Below are positions 35,821 through 44,481 of a stretch of DNA of 64,000 nucleotides, piece by piece. Made by a program: the position numbers and the translations under genes. The notes below the pieces were generated by a model that made no database searches, was not told the DNA's origin, and was given only the letters and a program-made list of their open reading frames with translations. Location of the stretch: contig OZ245326.1 of NCBI GenBank assembly GCA_965225915.1, positions 1,364,001-1,428,000 on the forward strand, read 5' to 3'. Position 1 is the first letter of the stretch. The number at the start of each line of letters is the position of its first letter. The DNA comes from JAAXHH01 sp965225915 (lineage in GTDB: Bacteria; JAAXHH01).

Positions 35821-36669
35821 ATGCATCCCACGCCCCTGACCGAGTCACAGCGCCGGTCCTTTGAAGAAGACGGCTACCTGACTGTTCCCGGCGCCCTGGA
35901 CCAGTCTGAAATTGAAGCGCTGACGGCAACCGGCAACCGGCTCATGGAAGGGTTTGAACACCCCGACTACTACGCCCACCGGCGCCCCGGGCTCCTGCAG
36001 GAACGGCCCTTCCTGGAACTGGCGACAAACGACCGCACGGTCCCGCTGATCGTAGCCCTGCTCGGCTTCAACATCCACATCACGAATACCGCGCTGATCT
36101 ACAAACATCCACAGGCGCCGGAGGAGGTGAAAGACGTCAACTGGCACCGGGACGTGGGGGTTTCACTGGACGTCGGCCACGTAGTGCTCCCCCTCGTCGG
36201 CCTGAAGATCGGCTATTGCCTGACGGATTTCCCGGGTCCAGACTCGGGAGCGACCATGTTTGTCCGCCGAAGCAATAACATGAAGTCCGCCCTGCCGATC
36301 CGTCGGGGCCAGATCCACCCGGACGAATACGAACAGCCGGTGCTCCGGGCCGGCGACGCTTTCCTGTTCGAGAACCGGACCTACCACGCGCCGGCGTCGA
36401 ATTTCACGGAACAGGTCGCCAAGGTGGTCATCTACGGCTATCACTACCGGTGGATCAAGCCGGACCACTACATGCGATTCTGCAACGGAACCCCGCAGCC
36501 CGATACCAGCCTGCTAGAGGCCACCGACGACCTGGGACGCCAGTTGTTGGGCGCCACCGTGGATTCCGAGGGCCGCGAGGCGCCTGACGGCATCGATTGG
36601 CCCATCCTGGAATGGGCCGACCGCCACGGACTCGACGTGGCGCAGGACGTTCACACGGTAGAGGTCTGA
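35821..36669 (+). CDS. Phytanoyl-CoA dioxygenase (PhyH) family oxygenase
   Basis: The 282-residue 2-oxoglutarate/Fe(II) oxygenase has iron ligands H109-R-D111 (NWHRDVG) and H189 (TYHAPASN). The opening RSFEEDGYLTVPGALDQSEIEAL (core part FEEDGYLTVPGAL) is typical of PhyH. The usual 2-oxoglutarate-binding Arg eleven residues after the distal His is Ala here, with Lys next to it (QVAKVV), so the cosubstrate contact may differ. It is followed by a creatininase-family gene with a 26 bp gap. Confidence 0.82.
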   Translation: MHPTPLTESQRRSFEEDGYLTVPGALDQSEIEALTATGNRLMEGFEHPDYYAHRRPGLLQERPFLELATNDRTVPLIVALLGFNIHITNTALIYKHPQAPEEVKDVNWHRDVGVSLDVGHVVLPLVGLKIGYCLTDFPGPDSGATMFVRRSNNMKSALPIRRGQIHPDEYEQPVLRAGDAFLFENRTYHAPASNFTEQVAKVVIYGYHYRWIKPDHYMRFCNGTPQPDTSLLEATDDLGRQLLGATVDSEGREAPDGIDWPILEWADRHGLDVAQDVHTVEV

Positions 36670-36695
36670 TCCGTACCCATGACAGACAGGATGCC

Positions 36696-37421
36696 ATGTA
36701 CCTGAAGCACATGCGACCCCATCAACTGCGCGAGGCGGTGGAACGGGGCGATCCCCTGCTGGTTCCCGCAGGTTGCATCGAAACCCACGGTCCGCACATG
36801 GCCATTGGTCACGACACGATCATCGTCGAGGAGATCTGCGCCGTGGTGGCGAAACGCCTTGACGTGGTCATCTCTCCACCCTTTGATTTCGGGCCCACGG
36901 GATATGCGCTGGGCGGACCGGCGGACGGTACCATCGATCCGGATTACGACGCCTTCGGGTCGTACGTGAAGTCGATCTTGCGCAACTTCCTGGAAATGGG
37001 CTTTCAGCGTATCTACGTAATCATCATGCACCAGGGCATGGAAGCGCCCCTGGCGCTGGCGTTCAAGAAGGCCTCGGCTGAACTGTCCTTCGAAATGGTC
37101 CTGGACGAGGGCCATCCCCGCGGATGGTGGGCCGACGCCAGGCTGTCCCGGGAGGCCCACAAATTCGGACGGGTGCAGGTCCATCCCATGATCCTGCCGG
37201 AGGCATCACCCCCAGCCGGCGGTGACCACGCCGGGTACAACGAGACTTCCTTTCTCCTGGCCACGCGTCCCGAACTGGTGGACCAGGGCCAGCTGGACGA
37301 AAACGCGCCGTGGTACTGCCAACAGGAGGAGGACCGCAACAGCTGGACCGCCAATTCTGCCCATGGAGAAGCCATGGTCGAGGCGGTCGTCAACGCCTGG
37401 GTCGAGATGTTGAAGAAATGA
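36696..37421 (+). CDS. Creatininase family amidohydrolase
   Basis: The 241-residue protein has the metal motifs of the creatininase superfamily: PAGCIETHGPHMAIGHDT (Glu, His and Asp ligands) and GGDHAGYNETS near the C-terminus. The family includes creatinine amidohydrolase, FAPy hydrolase and MftE peptidase, so the substrate is uncertain. I chose the ATG at 36696 because the first conserved helix follows at once. It belongs to the PhyH-creatininase-kinase group on the plus strand. Confidence 0.85.
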   Translation: MYLKHMRPHQLREAVERGDPLLVPAGCIETHGPHMAIGHDTIIVEEICAVVAKRLDVVISPPFDFGPTGYALGGPADGTIDPDYDAFGSYVKSILRNFLEMGFQRIYVIIMHQGMEAPLALAFKKASAELSFEMVLDEGHPRGWWADARLSREAHKFGRVQVHPMILPEASPPAGGDHAGYNETSFLLATRPELVDQGQLDENAPWYCQQEEDRNSWTANSAHGEAMVEAVVNAWVEMLKK

Positions 37422-37559
37422 GCTGGAGCAAACGCGGGCGGGCAGACTGATGATCGAACTCGCGTGAATGATCGAATACACGTGGAAGTTCACGCGATTT
37501 TTGAACCTAAGCTGACTGGAGCATTACTACGCAGTATTCAACGTGGAGAGGAGCGAAAC

Positions 37560-38270
37560 ATGCGGTCCATTTTCGTCGGCATCGAGTATGTCGGCAAGTC
37601 TACCCTCATTGATCTTCTGGATGGCTACTATCAGAAGCGAAGCCGCCGGACGCATCTCGATGATCATTTCACCATCCCGGATTCATCCCTGAGCGCAGTG
37701 TCCCGTGCCCAGTACGTCCACTACCCCAACGACGTGAAGGAACGCATGCAGCGGATGCAGCTGCACTACCACGTGGAGGTGATCAAGAACTACCCACACA
37801 CGCTGATCGCCGGCTGGCACATCGAGGAAGCCGTCTACTGCGACGTGTATGGCAACGTGGCGGGGAATCCTTACTATCCCAACTACATCTATCACAACCA
37901 GCGCCACTACGAGGTACTGGTCCTGGAAGCCCGGCTCCCCGACGTCGTGCTGATCCATCTCACGGCCGACGACGACGCGATACGCGAGCGCATGCGCACC
38001 GACCCGCACGAGTACCAGGTCATCGATGAGAAGGATATCCCGGATCTCAAGAAACGCTTCGAGGACGAAGTCGACCGGTCGCTCCTGACGCGTAACGGCC
38101 ACCTCGTTACGTTGGATACGACCGACAAGTCTCCGGAGGAGTCGCTGGACGAACTGTTGCTCAAGACCGAACCCATGGTGACCGACGGGGAGATGGCCAT
38201 GCGGGCCGTGCCGGTGCCCGAGGGGGATTTCGTGGTCCGGTACGAGAACGGCGTGCGGAAGACGATCTAG
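37560..38270 (+). CDS. P-loop kinase-like protein (thymidylate-kinase fold)
   Basis: The 236-residue protein starts MRSIFVGIEYVGKSTLIDLL, whose GIEYVGKST is a Walker A motif as in nucleoside and deoxynucleotide kinases. A lid-like basic region (DDDAIRERMRTDP) and a DVVLIHLTADDD strand follow. It is rich in Tyr and His (for example NPYYPNYIYHNQRHY), which is unusual for the family. The substrate is unknown. ATG at 37560 with GGAGAGGAG upstream. Its TAG is directly followed by the TAG of the convergent aminotransferase. Confidence 0.65.
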   Translation: MRSIFVGIEYVGKSTLIDLLDGYYQKRSRRTHLDDHFTIPDSSLSAVSRAQYVHYPNDVKERMQRMQLHYHVEVIKNYPHTLIAGWHIEEAVYCDVYGNVAGNPYYPNYIYHNQRHYEVLVLEARLPDVVLIHLTADDDAIRERMRTDPHEYQVIDEKDIPDLKKRFEDEVDRSLLTRNGHLVTLDTTDKSPEESLDELLLKTEPMVTDGEMAMRAVPVPEGDFVVRYENGVRKTI

Positions 38271-39416
38271 CTACGCCGCCAGTTCCTTGTCCCCGCGCCG
38301 TGCTTCCTTGATACACTCCGCGAGGATGGGCACGCCTACGCGTATATCTTCAATTGTTGGGAACCCGTACGCGATGCGAAGGTAGGGAATGTCCTCGCTC
38401 GCTGCACTGAACGACTGGCCGGGAGAATAGTAGACCCCGCGGCCGGCCGCCAGTTGCAGCGCTTTGCGCGTATCTGTCGCCCTGGGAATCCGCACCCATA
38501 CGAACATGCCGCCGGGAGGATCCGTCCACCATACCTCCTCGCCCAGGTCGCCGAAGTGGGCCGCCAGTGATTCGACGACCGCGTCTTTGCGGGCCTTCAT
38601 GACACTATTCACATTGCGGATGTGGTCCCAGAGATGTTCGCCCATGAATTCGGCCACGATCATGCTCGCCAGGGCGTTCGTTCCGCCGTCCATCTTGTTC
38701 GCCATGATGCGCTGCTGCAGCGACTCGGGCGCCATGAAGTAGCCCTGCCTGACCCCCGGTCCCAGGATCTTGGAAAAAGAGCCGACGTAGACGACCCGGT
38801 TGTCTTCATCCAACTGGTACAGGTTCGGCGGCACCGGATGGGACTGGAACACGATATCCCCGTAGCAGTGGTCGTCCACGACCAGCGTGTCGTACTCCCG
38901 GGCCAGTTCGAGCAGGCGTCTCCGCCGTTCCAGCGGCAGTATGGAGCCCGTGGGGTTGTGATGTGTCGGGATGGTATAGATGAACCTCGGTGGTGTACCC
39001 GCGTCGACGAGCCGTTTCAGCACGACCTCCAATTCATCCGTCACTAGGCCCTGGTCGTCGATTGGCGCCGGCGCGATGCGCATCTGCCGGCTTCGGAACA
39101 CGCTCAGCGAACCGCCGTAGGAGAAGGTCTCCGTGACGATCGTGTCCCCGGCGGACGCGAAGGCGTCCGTAATGAGTTGGAGCGCCTGCATGGATCCGGA
39201 CGTCAGCACGATCTCCTCCAGGGGCACCGCCCGTCCCGCGGTGCGCTCGAACCGTTGCGACGCGATGGCTCTCAGGGGTTCGTAACCCCGGCCATCCGGG
39301 TAATTCACGAGTTCCGCACCATGTCTTGAGATGACCTTCGCGGCGGCCTCAGCCAGCGCGTCCGAGGGAAAGGACATCGGGTCGGGCCGTCCTGCGCCGA
39401 AGTTAATTTCTCGCAT
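38271..39416 (-). CDS. PLP-dependent aminotransferase class I/II (2-aminoadipate-aminotransferase-like)
   Basis: The 381-residue protein is a fold-type I aminotransferase without a DNA-binding domain. Motifs are INFGAGRPDPMSFP, LTSGSMQAL, IPTHHNPTG, VVDDHCYGD and the PLP-lysine region GSFSKILGPGVRQGY. It resembles the aminotransferase half of MocR proteins and LysN-type enzymes. The substrate is not defined. It is transcribed toward the kinase gene, with the two stop codons adjacent, so no independent terminator lies between. Confidence 0.88.
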   Translation of the reverse strand: MREINFGAGRPDPMSFPSDALAEAAAKVISRHGAELVNYPDGRGYEPLRAIASQRFERTAGRAVPLEEIVLTSGSMQALQLITDAFASAGDTIVTETFSYGGSLSVFRSRQMRIAPAPIDDQGLVTDELEVVLKRLVDAGTPPRFIYTIPTHHNPTGSILPLERRRRLLELAREYDTLVVDDHCYGDIVFQSHPVPPNLYQLDEDNRVVYVGSFSKILGPGVRQGYFMAPESLQQRIMANKMDGGTNALASMIVAEFMGEHLWDHIRNVNSVMKARKDAVVESLAAHFGDLGEEVWWTDPPGGMFVWVRIPRATDTRKALQLAAGRGVYYSPGQSFSAASEDIPYLRIAYGFPTIEDIRVGVPILAECIKEARRGDKELAA

Positions 39417-39732
39417 GGGTCTGCTCCAGTCGTTGCAGGGCGTATCTTTCCTAAAGAATTCAGTGCAATACGAAATGGCAAGTCGATTGGTGAATGTAGA
39501 GAAGCTGTCGCACTCCTGTCAACCGCTTATGCGAAAACCGGGGCGGCGTTGACAGGATATACAGCGCATCCTACATTGATCCTACAATGATCATACCGGT
39601 CCGTCTGGGCGGCCTGGGCAGCCTGGGCCATTACGGCCGGCTGGTCCGTCTGGACTACCCGGGCCGTTTCGGCCGTCCAGTCATACCGGTCCGTCCAGTC
39701 CCCGGAACCCGAGTCCACCGAATCATTCTGTC
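39417..39732. other. Non-coding gap with promoter and short repeats before the ABC transporter
   Basis: 316 bases between divergent genes. Contents: a consensus-like promoter at 39549-39577, a 15-base direct repeat TCATACCGGTCCGTC at 39591-39605 and again at 39681-39695, and GC-rich near-repeats such as GGCCTGGGC/GCCTGGGCC between them. An antisense reading frame through the repeats (TDRYDW...TDRYDH) is explained by the repeats and is not called as a gene. Confidence 0.6.
39549..39577 (+). promoter_or_regulatory. Sigma-70-type promoter of the ABC transporter genes
   Basis: TTGACA (39549-39554), 17 bases, TACATT (39572-39577). Predicted start near 39584; both copies of TCATACCGGTCCGTC lie downstream in the leader of about 150 bases. 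Confidence 0.55.
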
Positions 39733-42120
39733 ATGATCCCTTTCCGAATCATCCTCCTGCTCGTCATCATCGTGTCATACCCGGCCTTTGCCGGAGCGCA
39801 GACTGATTCGGTCGTCGCCGGAGCGCAGACTGAACCGGCCGTCGTTGGAGCGCAGGACCAGCGACCCGTCCGCGTCGAAATGCCGATTTTCGAGGGCGGC
39901 CAGGGGCTCGAATTCTTCTTCGAAGCCGCCCGGACCTACGAACGCGAGTACCCGGACATACAGATCGACCTGTACGGAGATCCCCGCATACACGACAAGG
40001 TGCGGGTGCGCATCCTGGAACGGTCGTTCCCCGAGGTCACCAACGCCCGACTGAACTACTGGGCGCTCATCCGTAACGGCGACCTGCTTCCCCTGGATGA
40101 GTTCCTCGACCAGCCCAGTTGGGAGGGCGACGGCACGTGGCGCGAATCTTTCCTCCCCGGGAGCCTGACCCAGTACGTCCACGAAGGCAAGACCTACGGC
40201 ATCCCCCTGATGGCCTCGGCCTTCGCCGTGTGGTACAACAAGAACCTGTTCGAGGAACAGGGCTGGAAACCGGCGACCACCTGGGAGGAGTTCTTCGCGC
40301 TGTGTGAACAGATCAAGGCCGCGGGCATGTGGCCGCTGGCCTTCCAGGGCCGGTACCCGGGGTACGTGCAGGCCGTGATCGACCACGCGTACTACCACCT
40401 CGCCGGCCCCCAACGGTACGCCGACCAGAAGAACCTGCTGCCTGGCAGCTTCGACAATCCTGAATTCGTCGAATCCCTGTCCATTGCGCAGCGGATCGCG
40501 CTGAATTACTTCCAACCGGGCGCGATGGGAATGAGCCATACGGAGTCCCAGCTCGAGTTCTTTCTGGGACATACGGCCATGATCTTCTGCGGTTCCTGGC
40601 TCAAGAGCGAGATGCTGGGCAAGATACCGGACGATTTCCGCCTGGGATCTTTCAACATCCCGATCGCACCTACCGGAAAGGCGGATCCCTCGGCCGTCTA
40701 CGGCGGGTCGGGCTATTACTTTGTCATGAAGAAAAGCGACCACCCCCGGGAAGGCGTCGAATTCCTCCGATTCATGACCTCCCGGCGCATGGCGGGCCTG
40801 TTCAGCCGGATGCGCGATATTCCCGTGTCCGTGGCTGGCGTGTCCGAAGAAAACCTGTCCGAAGACATGGCGGACCTGGCAGCCATACTCAGGAACGCGG
40901 CCGTTACCTACGGCACACCGCCCGGGGAAGGTTACCCGGCCATGACACAGTACTGGACCGACGCCCGGTTCCGAGTCATCACCGACCAGGCTACACCGGA
41001 GGAGGCCGCCAGGGAACTGGAAGCCAACGCGGCCGTGGTGCGGCGCCAGACCCTGTCTCCGGACGAGATCAACATCCGGCATGTCTGGAAGCCCGTCCTG
41101 CTAATCGGTCTCATGGCCCTGGCCGTGATCTACTGGTCGGCCACCACCTACAAGCGCTACCGGGACCGGCGCCGCGCGGGCGCCTCCCACGGAACCGGTC
41201 TTCCCTTCCTGTGCCGGACCGACCGGATCATCCTCCTAGCCCCGGCTCTGCTGCTGTACACGGTGTTCGTGATCATCCCGAGCGCGAAGTCCTTTTTCTG
41301 GAGTCTGAACGAATGGGACGGACTAACCGAAATGCGGTTCACGGGTCTGCTGAACTTCGGCCGGCTGCTTTTTGAAAGCGACGGATTCTGGATCGCGTTG
41401 AGCAACAACCTGTTCATCATGTTCGTCATCCCCCTGTTCGTCATCCCCCTCTCCCTTTTCCTGGCCGTATGCATCAGCCGCGAGATTTGGGGCTCGAGGT
41501 TCTTCCGCATCGCCTTCTTCTTCCCCAACATCCTCGGGGCCGTGGCGGCGACTTTGCTCTGGATGCACCTCTACAACCCCCAGGGCGGTCCGATCAACAC
41601 CGCGCTGGTGGGACTGGGCCAGATACTTACGGCGGTCGGAATGGCCAGTGCGGGGAGTTGGCTGGAAGCCATGGAAGGATTCGCCTGGCTGTCTCAGTCG
41701 AACCTGTACTGGGCGCTGATCCCCATGTCCATCTGGGGCGCCTGCGGCTTCAACATGATCCTCTTCCTGGCCGCCATGGAAAGCATTCCCCAGAGCCTCT
41801 ACGAAGCGGCGGATATCGACGGGGCCACTTCGTGGAGACAGTTCTGGACCATCACCCTGCCGCTGATCTGGGAGGTGCTGTCCATCTCCATTGTGTTCAT
41901 GGTCATCGGCGGGATGAAGGCTTTCGAGACCATATGGCTCATGACCAACCAATCGCCGACCACGCAGGTGCACGTCATCGGCACGCTCATGGTGCAGGAC
42001 ATGTTCACCGAGTTCAAGATCGGCGAAGCCACGGCCATCGCGGTGCTGCTGTTCATCATGGTCTTCTTCGGCACCGCTGCCACGCTAAGGGCCATGAGAA
42101 GGGAAACGGTGGAATTCTGA
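39733..42120 (+). CDS. ABC sugar importer: binding protein fused to MalF-like permease
   Basis: The 795-residue protein joins two parts that are normally separate. Residues 1-24 are a signal sequence and about 45-435 an extracellular solute-binding protein of the CUT1 sugar type (IFEGGQGLEFFFEAA, YGIPLMASAFAVWYNKNLFEEQGW, FGS-like HTAMIFCGSWLKSEML). A membrane helix at about 455-472 (VLLIGLMALAVIYW) carries the chain into the cytoplasm. Residues about 495-795 are a MalF-like permease with six hydrophobic segments and the EAA loop ESIPQSLYEAADIDGATSWRQF (core EAADIDGA). Three 9-residue repeats follow the signal peptide. It overlaps the second permease gene by one base. No ABC ATPase gene is present in the window. 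Confidence 0.88.
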   Translation: MIPFRIILLLVIIVSYPAFAGAQTDSVVAGAQTEPAVVGAQDQRPVRVEMPIFEGGQGLEFFFEAARTYEREYPDIQIDLYGDPRIHDKVRVRILERSFPEVTNARLNYWALIRNGDLLPLDEFLDQPSWEGDGTWRESFLPGSLTQYVHEGKTYGIPLMASAFAVWYNKNLFEEQGWKPATTWEEFFALCEQIKAAGMWPLAFQGRYPGYVQAVIDHAYYHLAGPQRYADQKNLLPGSFDNPEFVESLSIAQRIALNYFQPGAMGMSHTESQLEFFLGHTAMIFCGSWLKSEMLGKIPDDFRLGSFNIPIAPTGKADPSAVYGGSGYYFVMKKSDHPREGVEFLRFMTSRRMAGLFSRMRDIPVSVAGVSEENLSEDMADLAAILRNAAVTYGTPPGEGYPAMTQYWTDARFRVITDQATPEEAARELEANAAVVRRQTLSPDEINIRHVWKPVLLIGLMALAVIYWSATTYKRYRDRRRAGASHGTGLPFLCRTDRIILLAPALLLYTVFVIIPSAKSFFWSLNEWDGLTEMRFTGLLNFGRLLFESDGFWIALSNNLFIMFVIPLFVIPLSLFLAVCISREIWGSRFFRIAFFFPNILGAVAATLLWMHLYNPQGGPINTALVGLGQILTAVGMASAGSWLEAMEGFAWLSQSNLYWALIPMSIWGACGFNMILFLAAMESIPQSLYEAADIDGATSWRQFWTITLPLIWEVLSISIVFMVIGGMKAFETIWLMTNQSPTTQVHVIGTLMVQDMFTEFKIGEATAIAVLLFIMVFFGTAATLRAMRRETVEF
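39790..39858. repeat. 27-bp in-frame repeats after the signal peptide
   Basis: Units at 39790-39816 and 39817-39843 differ at few positions, and a third, partial copy starts at 39844. They encode AGAQTDSVV, AGAQTEPAV and VGAQDQRPV, a probable flexible linker after the signal sequence. Confidence 0.7.
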
Positions 42121-42986
42121 TGAATCGGACTGAAGACAGGAAACAGACGGCCGTTCGGAACTTCTTCATATATCCCGTGCTGCTCGCCTATCTGGTCATC
42201 GTGGCCTATCCCATGGCCTGGCTGTTGTATACTTCGCTCAAGACGGACAGGGAGATCTTCCTGGCGCCCTTCACGTTGCCGGACTGGGCGAACCTGCAGT
42301 GGATCAATTTTTCACGGGCGTGGACGGTCGGGCAATTCGGGGACTACTTCTTGAACAGCGCGGTGCTGACGGTGCTGACGGTGATCTTTTCGCTGCTCTT
42401 CGCGGCCATGGCGGCCTACGCCCTCTCGCGGTTCCGTTTCGCCGGCGCGCGGCCCCTCTTCTTCTTCTTCCTGGCCGGGCTGATGGTGCCGCTGCAGCTG
42501 GCCATCGTGCCACTCTTCTTCCAGATGAAGGACCTGATGCTGCTCAACTCCCGGGTGGGGCTGCTGCTCGTGTACATCGCCTTCGGGATGCCCTTCGCCA
42601 TCTTCATCCTGGCGGGTTTCTTCAAATCGCTGCCGTCGGGACTTCACGAATCGGCGCTGATGGACGGCGCCGGCGAACTGCGGGCCTTCTGGCACATCAT
42701 GCTGCCGCTGGCCAAACCCGCCCTGGTCACCGTCGGCATCTTCGCCTTCCTGGGTACCTGGAACGAGTTCTTCATGGCCTTCATGTTCCTGTCGGGCGAA
42801 AACGCGGAGAACCTGCGCACGCTTCCCCTCGGACTGGCCAACATCACCATCGTCAGCCAGTATCGCAGCGACTGGGGCATGGCCTTCGCCGGCCTGGTGC
42901 TCATGATGCTGCCCACCATGACGGTCTACGCCCTGCTTCAGCGTCAGTTGACCAAGGGCATTACGGTGGGCGCCCTCAAGGGGTGA
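42120..42986 (+). CDS. Carbohydrate ABC transporter permease, MalG-like
   Basis: The 288-residue protein is the second permease of a CUT1-type sugar importer. It has six hydrophobic segments and the cytoplasmic EAA loop (HESALMDGAGELRAFWHIMLPLAKP, core ESALMDGAGE) that contacts the ATPase. The ATG at 42120 overlaps the upstream stop (TGATG), so translation is coupled to the fusion protein. Its ATPase partner must be encoded elsewhere, as happens with shared MsmK/MsmX-type ATPases. Confidence 0.92.
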   Translation: MNRTEDRKQTAVRNFFIYPVLLAYLVIVAYPMAWLLYTSLKTDREIFLAPFTLPDWANLQWINFSRAWTVGQFGDYFLNSAVLTVLTVIFSLLFAAMAAYALSRFRFAGARPLFFFFLAGLMVPLQLAIVPLFFQMKDLMLLNSRVGLLLVYIAFGMPFAIFILAGFFKSLPSGLHESALMDGAGELRAFWHIMLPLAKPALVTVGIFAFLGTWNEFFMAFMFLSGENAENLRTLPLGLANITIVSQYRSDWGMAFAGLVLMMLPTMTVYALLQRQLTKGITVGALKG

Positions 42987-43038
42987 CAGGCCGATCACAT
43001 CACAGACGGGTACGACGAAAAGTATTCAACCGGATGAT

Positions 43039-43398
43039 CTACGATTTCGCGATCCAAACTGGGTCGGGGGTAATGCTCGTCTCAGGCGCAGGACCGGTGT
43101 CCGTCCACTCTTCTTCGTTTTCAAGGAGGAAACCCGGCTCGACCGACATATCGTGATCGCAGATGATCTGACAGGACAGCCGCACCTCGCCGCGGAGCCC
43201 CTTCTCGGTCAGCACGTCGCGTTCGGCCTCGGTCATCGTGTCCGGTTCGCCCGCCGCGAACGTCACCCGGCAGGTCGTGCACTTGGCGTTACCGCCGCAG
43301 CGGTGGCCGATGTTCACCCCGGTTCCCTCGATCGCCAGCACGAGGCGCTGCCCCGAATCGACCTCGTTCTCCACTCCGTTCACGGTAAGTTTCGGCAT
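43039..43398 (-). CDS. 2Fe-2S ferredoxin
   Basis: The 119-residue protein has a plant-type ferredoxin fold: cluster cysteines in RCGGNAKCTTC (C-x4-C-x2-C) and the fourth in RLSCQIICD. A C-terminal extension (ENEEEWTDTGPAPE) is acidic and probably unstructured. Such ferredoxins can supply electrons to oxygenases; its partner is not identified. It lies downstream of the epimerase and P5C dehydrogenase genes on the minus strand. Confidence 0.9.
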   Translation of the reverse strand: MPKLTVNGVENEVDSGQRLVLAIEGTGVNIGHRCGGNAKCTTCRVTFAAGEPDTMTEAERDVLTEKGLRGEVRLSCQIICDHDMSVEPGFLLENEEEWTDTGPAPETSITPDPVWIAKS

Positions 43399-43541
43399 GT
43401 TTCCACGCTCCTTTCCTGTGTTTGACAGTTTCGTGTAAATCGGTCTTTAAGCGAACTGGTTGCTCAGCTTTACTTCTACAGCCTGCGACATACCGCCTGC
43501 AACATACCGTCTGCGTCATGCCGCTTACACATATAACGCTT

Positions 43542-44339
43542 TCAACTCCCGGAAACGTAGCCCAATCGATCCCGGGAGTGTTCGATGTCCACCCAACGGT
43601 GCGGTCCGTCGGTCACGGCGTAACACACCTCGTACACCGGGTTTGCCGTGGCTTTCAATGCCAGTTCGATGATCTGCGTGATATCCGCCTGGCTGCACCA
43701 GACCGATCTCAGAAAGGGCTCGGTGGCCTCGTTCTCCTTGTTGACCCAGCCGATGCGCAGGCAGACGACGGACAGGTCGTGGGCGTCGTGGTAGGTGCGG
43801 CATATCCCCTCGCCCCATATCTTGCTGGCCGAATAGGGTTCCGTGGGCCTCGGCGGGTCGGTGACCTTAACGATCGGCATGGGGTCGGGCAACCCCTCGA
43901 GGCGGCCGTCCTTCAGGGACACGTAAGGTTCGTCGAACTGGCCGTAGCCCCAACTCGCCATGACGGAACTCGCGTAGATCATCCTCTTGATGCCCGACTC
44001 GCGGCAGACCTCAAGCACGTTGTAGGTCCCCACGATATTGCTATTCTGTATCGCTTCGAAAGGCGCGCCGGGGTCGGGTACTGCGCCGAGATGGACCACC
44101 GCGTCCATGCCGGTCAGGGCCCTGGACACGGCATCCCTATCGGTCAGATCCGCGAGAAAGAAGCGATCATCGGGAATCCGCATGAGCGCCTCGTCATCAA
44201 TACGGTCCGATGAGGCTTTACGCCGGCCGCTGCCATAGACATCGAATTCATCCTTCGCACTCAGATGGCGATAGGTCAGATTGCCGATCAATCCGTGCGC
44301 TCCGGTTACGTGCACCTTCAGGGGTCTTCCCTCGCTCAT
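43542..44339 (-). CDS. NAD-dependent epimerase/dehydratase, uronate-dehydrogenase-like
   Basis: The 265-residue SDR-extended protein has the nucleotide-binding TGAHGLIGNL, the YSASKIWGEG catalytic Tyr-Lys pair, ADLTDRDAV, and HLGAVPDPG. Length and the DGPHRWVDI C-terminal region resemble uronate dehydrogenases, but the substrate is not proven. It is on the minus strand, 142 bp after the P5C dehydrogenase. Confidence 0.8.
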   Translation of the reverse strand: MSEGRPLKVHVTGAHGLIGNLTYRHLSAKDEFDVYGSGRRKASSDRIDDEALMRIPDDRFFLADLTDRDAVSRALTGMDAVVHLGAVPDPGAPFEAIQNSNIVGTYNVLEVCRESGIKRMIYASSVMASWGYGQFDEPYVSLKDGRLEGLPDPMPIVKVTDPPRPTEPYSASKIWGEGICRTYHDAHDLSVVCLRIGWVNKENEATEPFLRSVWCSQADITQIIELALKATANPVYEVCYAVTDGPHRWVDIEHSRDRLGYVSGS

Positions 44340-44481
44340 TGCTTCCTCCGGTTTAACATCCGTGAACTTTTCAAACTCCCACGCGTACTTCGGATTACTC
44401 TTGATTCAGATTCTTTGTACTGCTGATAACTCTTACTACCTGAACATGCTGGATTAAGCCTCGTCCATGAAGTATGCCGGA

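Noticed and set aside
39527..39718. Minus-strand frame with TDRYD repeats as a gene
   Set aside because: The repeats come from the short DNA repeats in the gap; no ribosome-binding site and no protein-like pattern beyond them.
41469..42119. N-terminal extension of the MalG-like permease
   Set aside because: It runs in a shadow frame over the fusion permease; the TGATG junction and family length favour ATG 42120.
43422..44213. Plus-strand frame over the epimerase gene
   Set aside because: The minus strand gives a clear SDR protein with TGAHGLIG and YSASK motifs.
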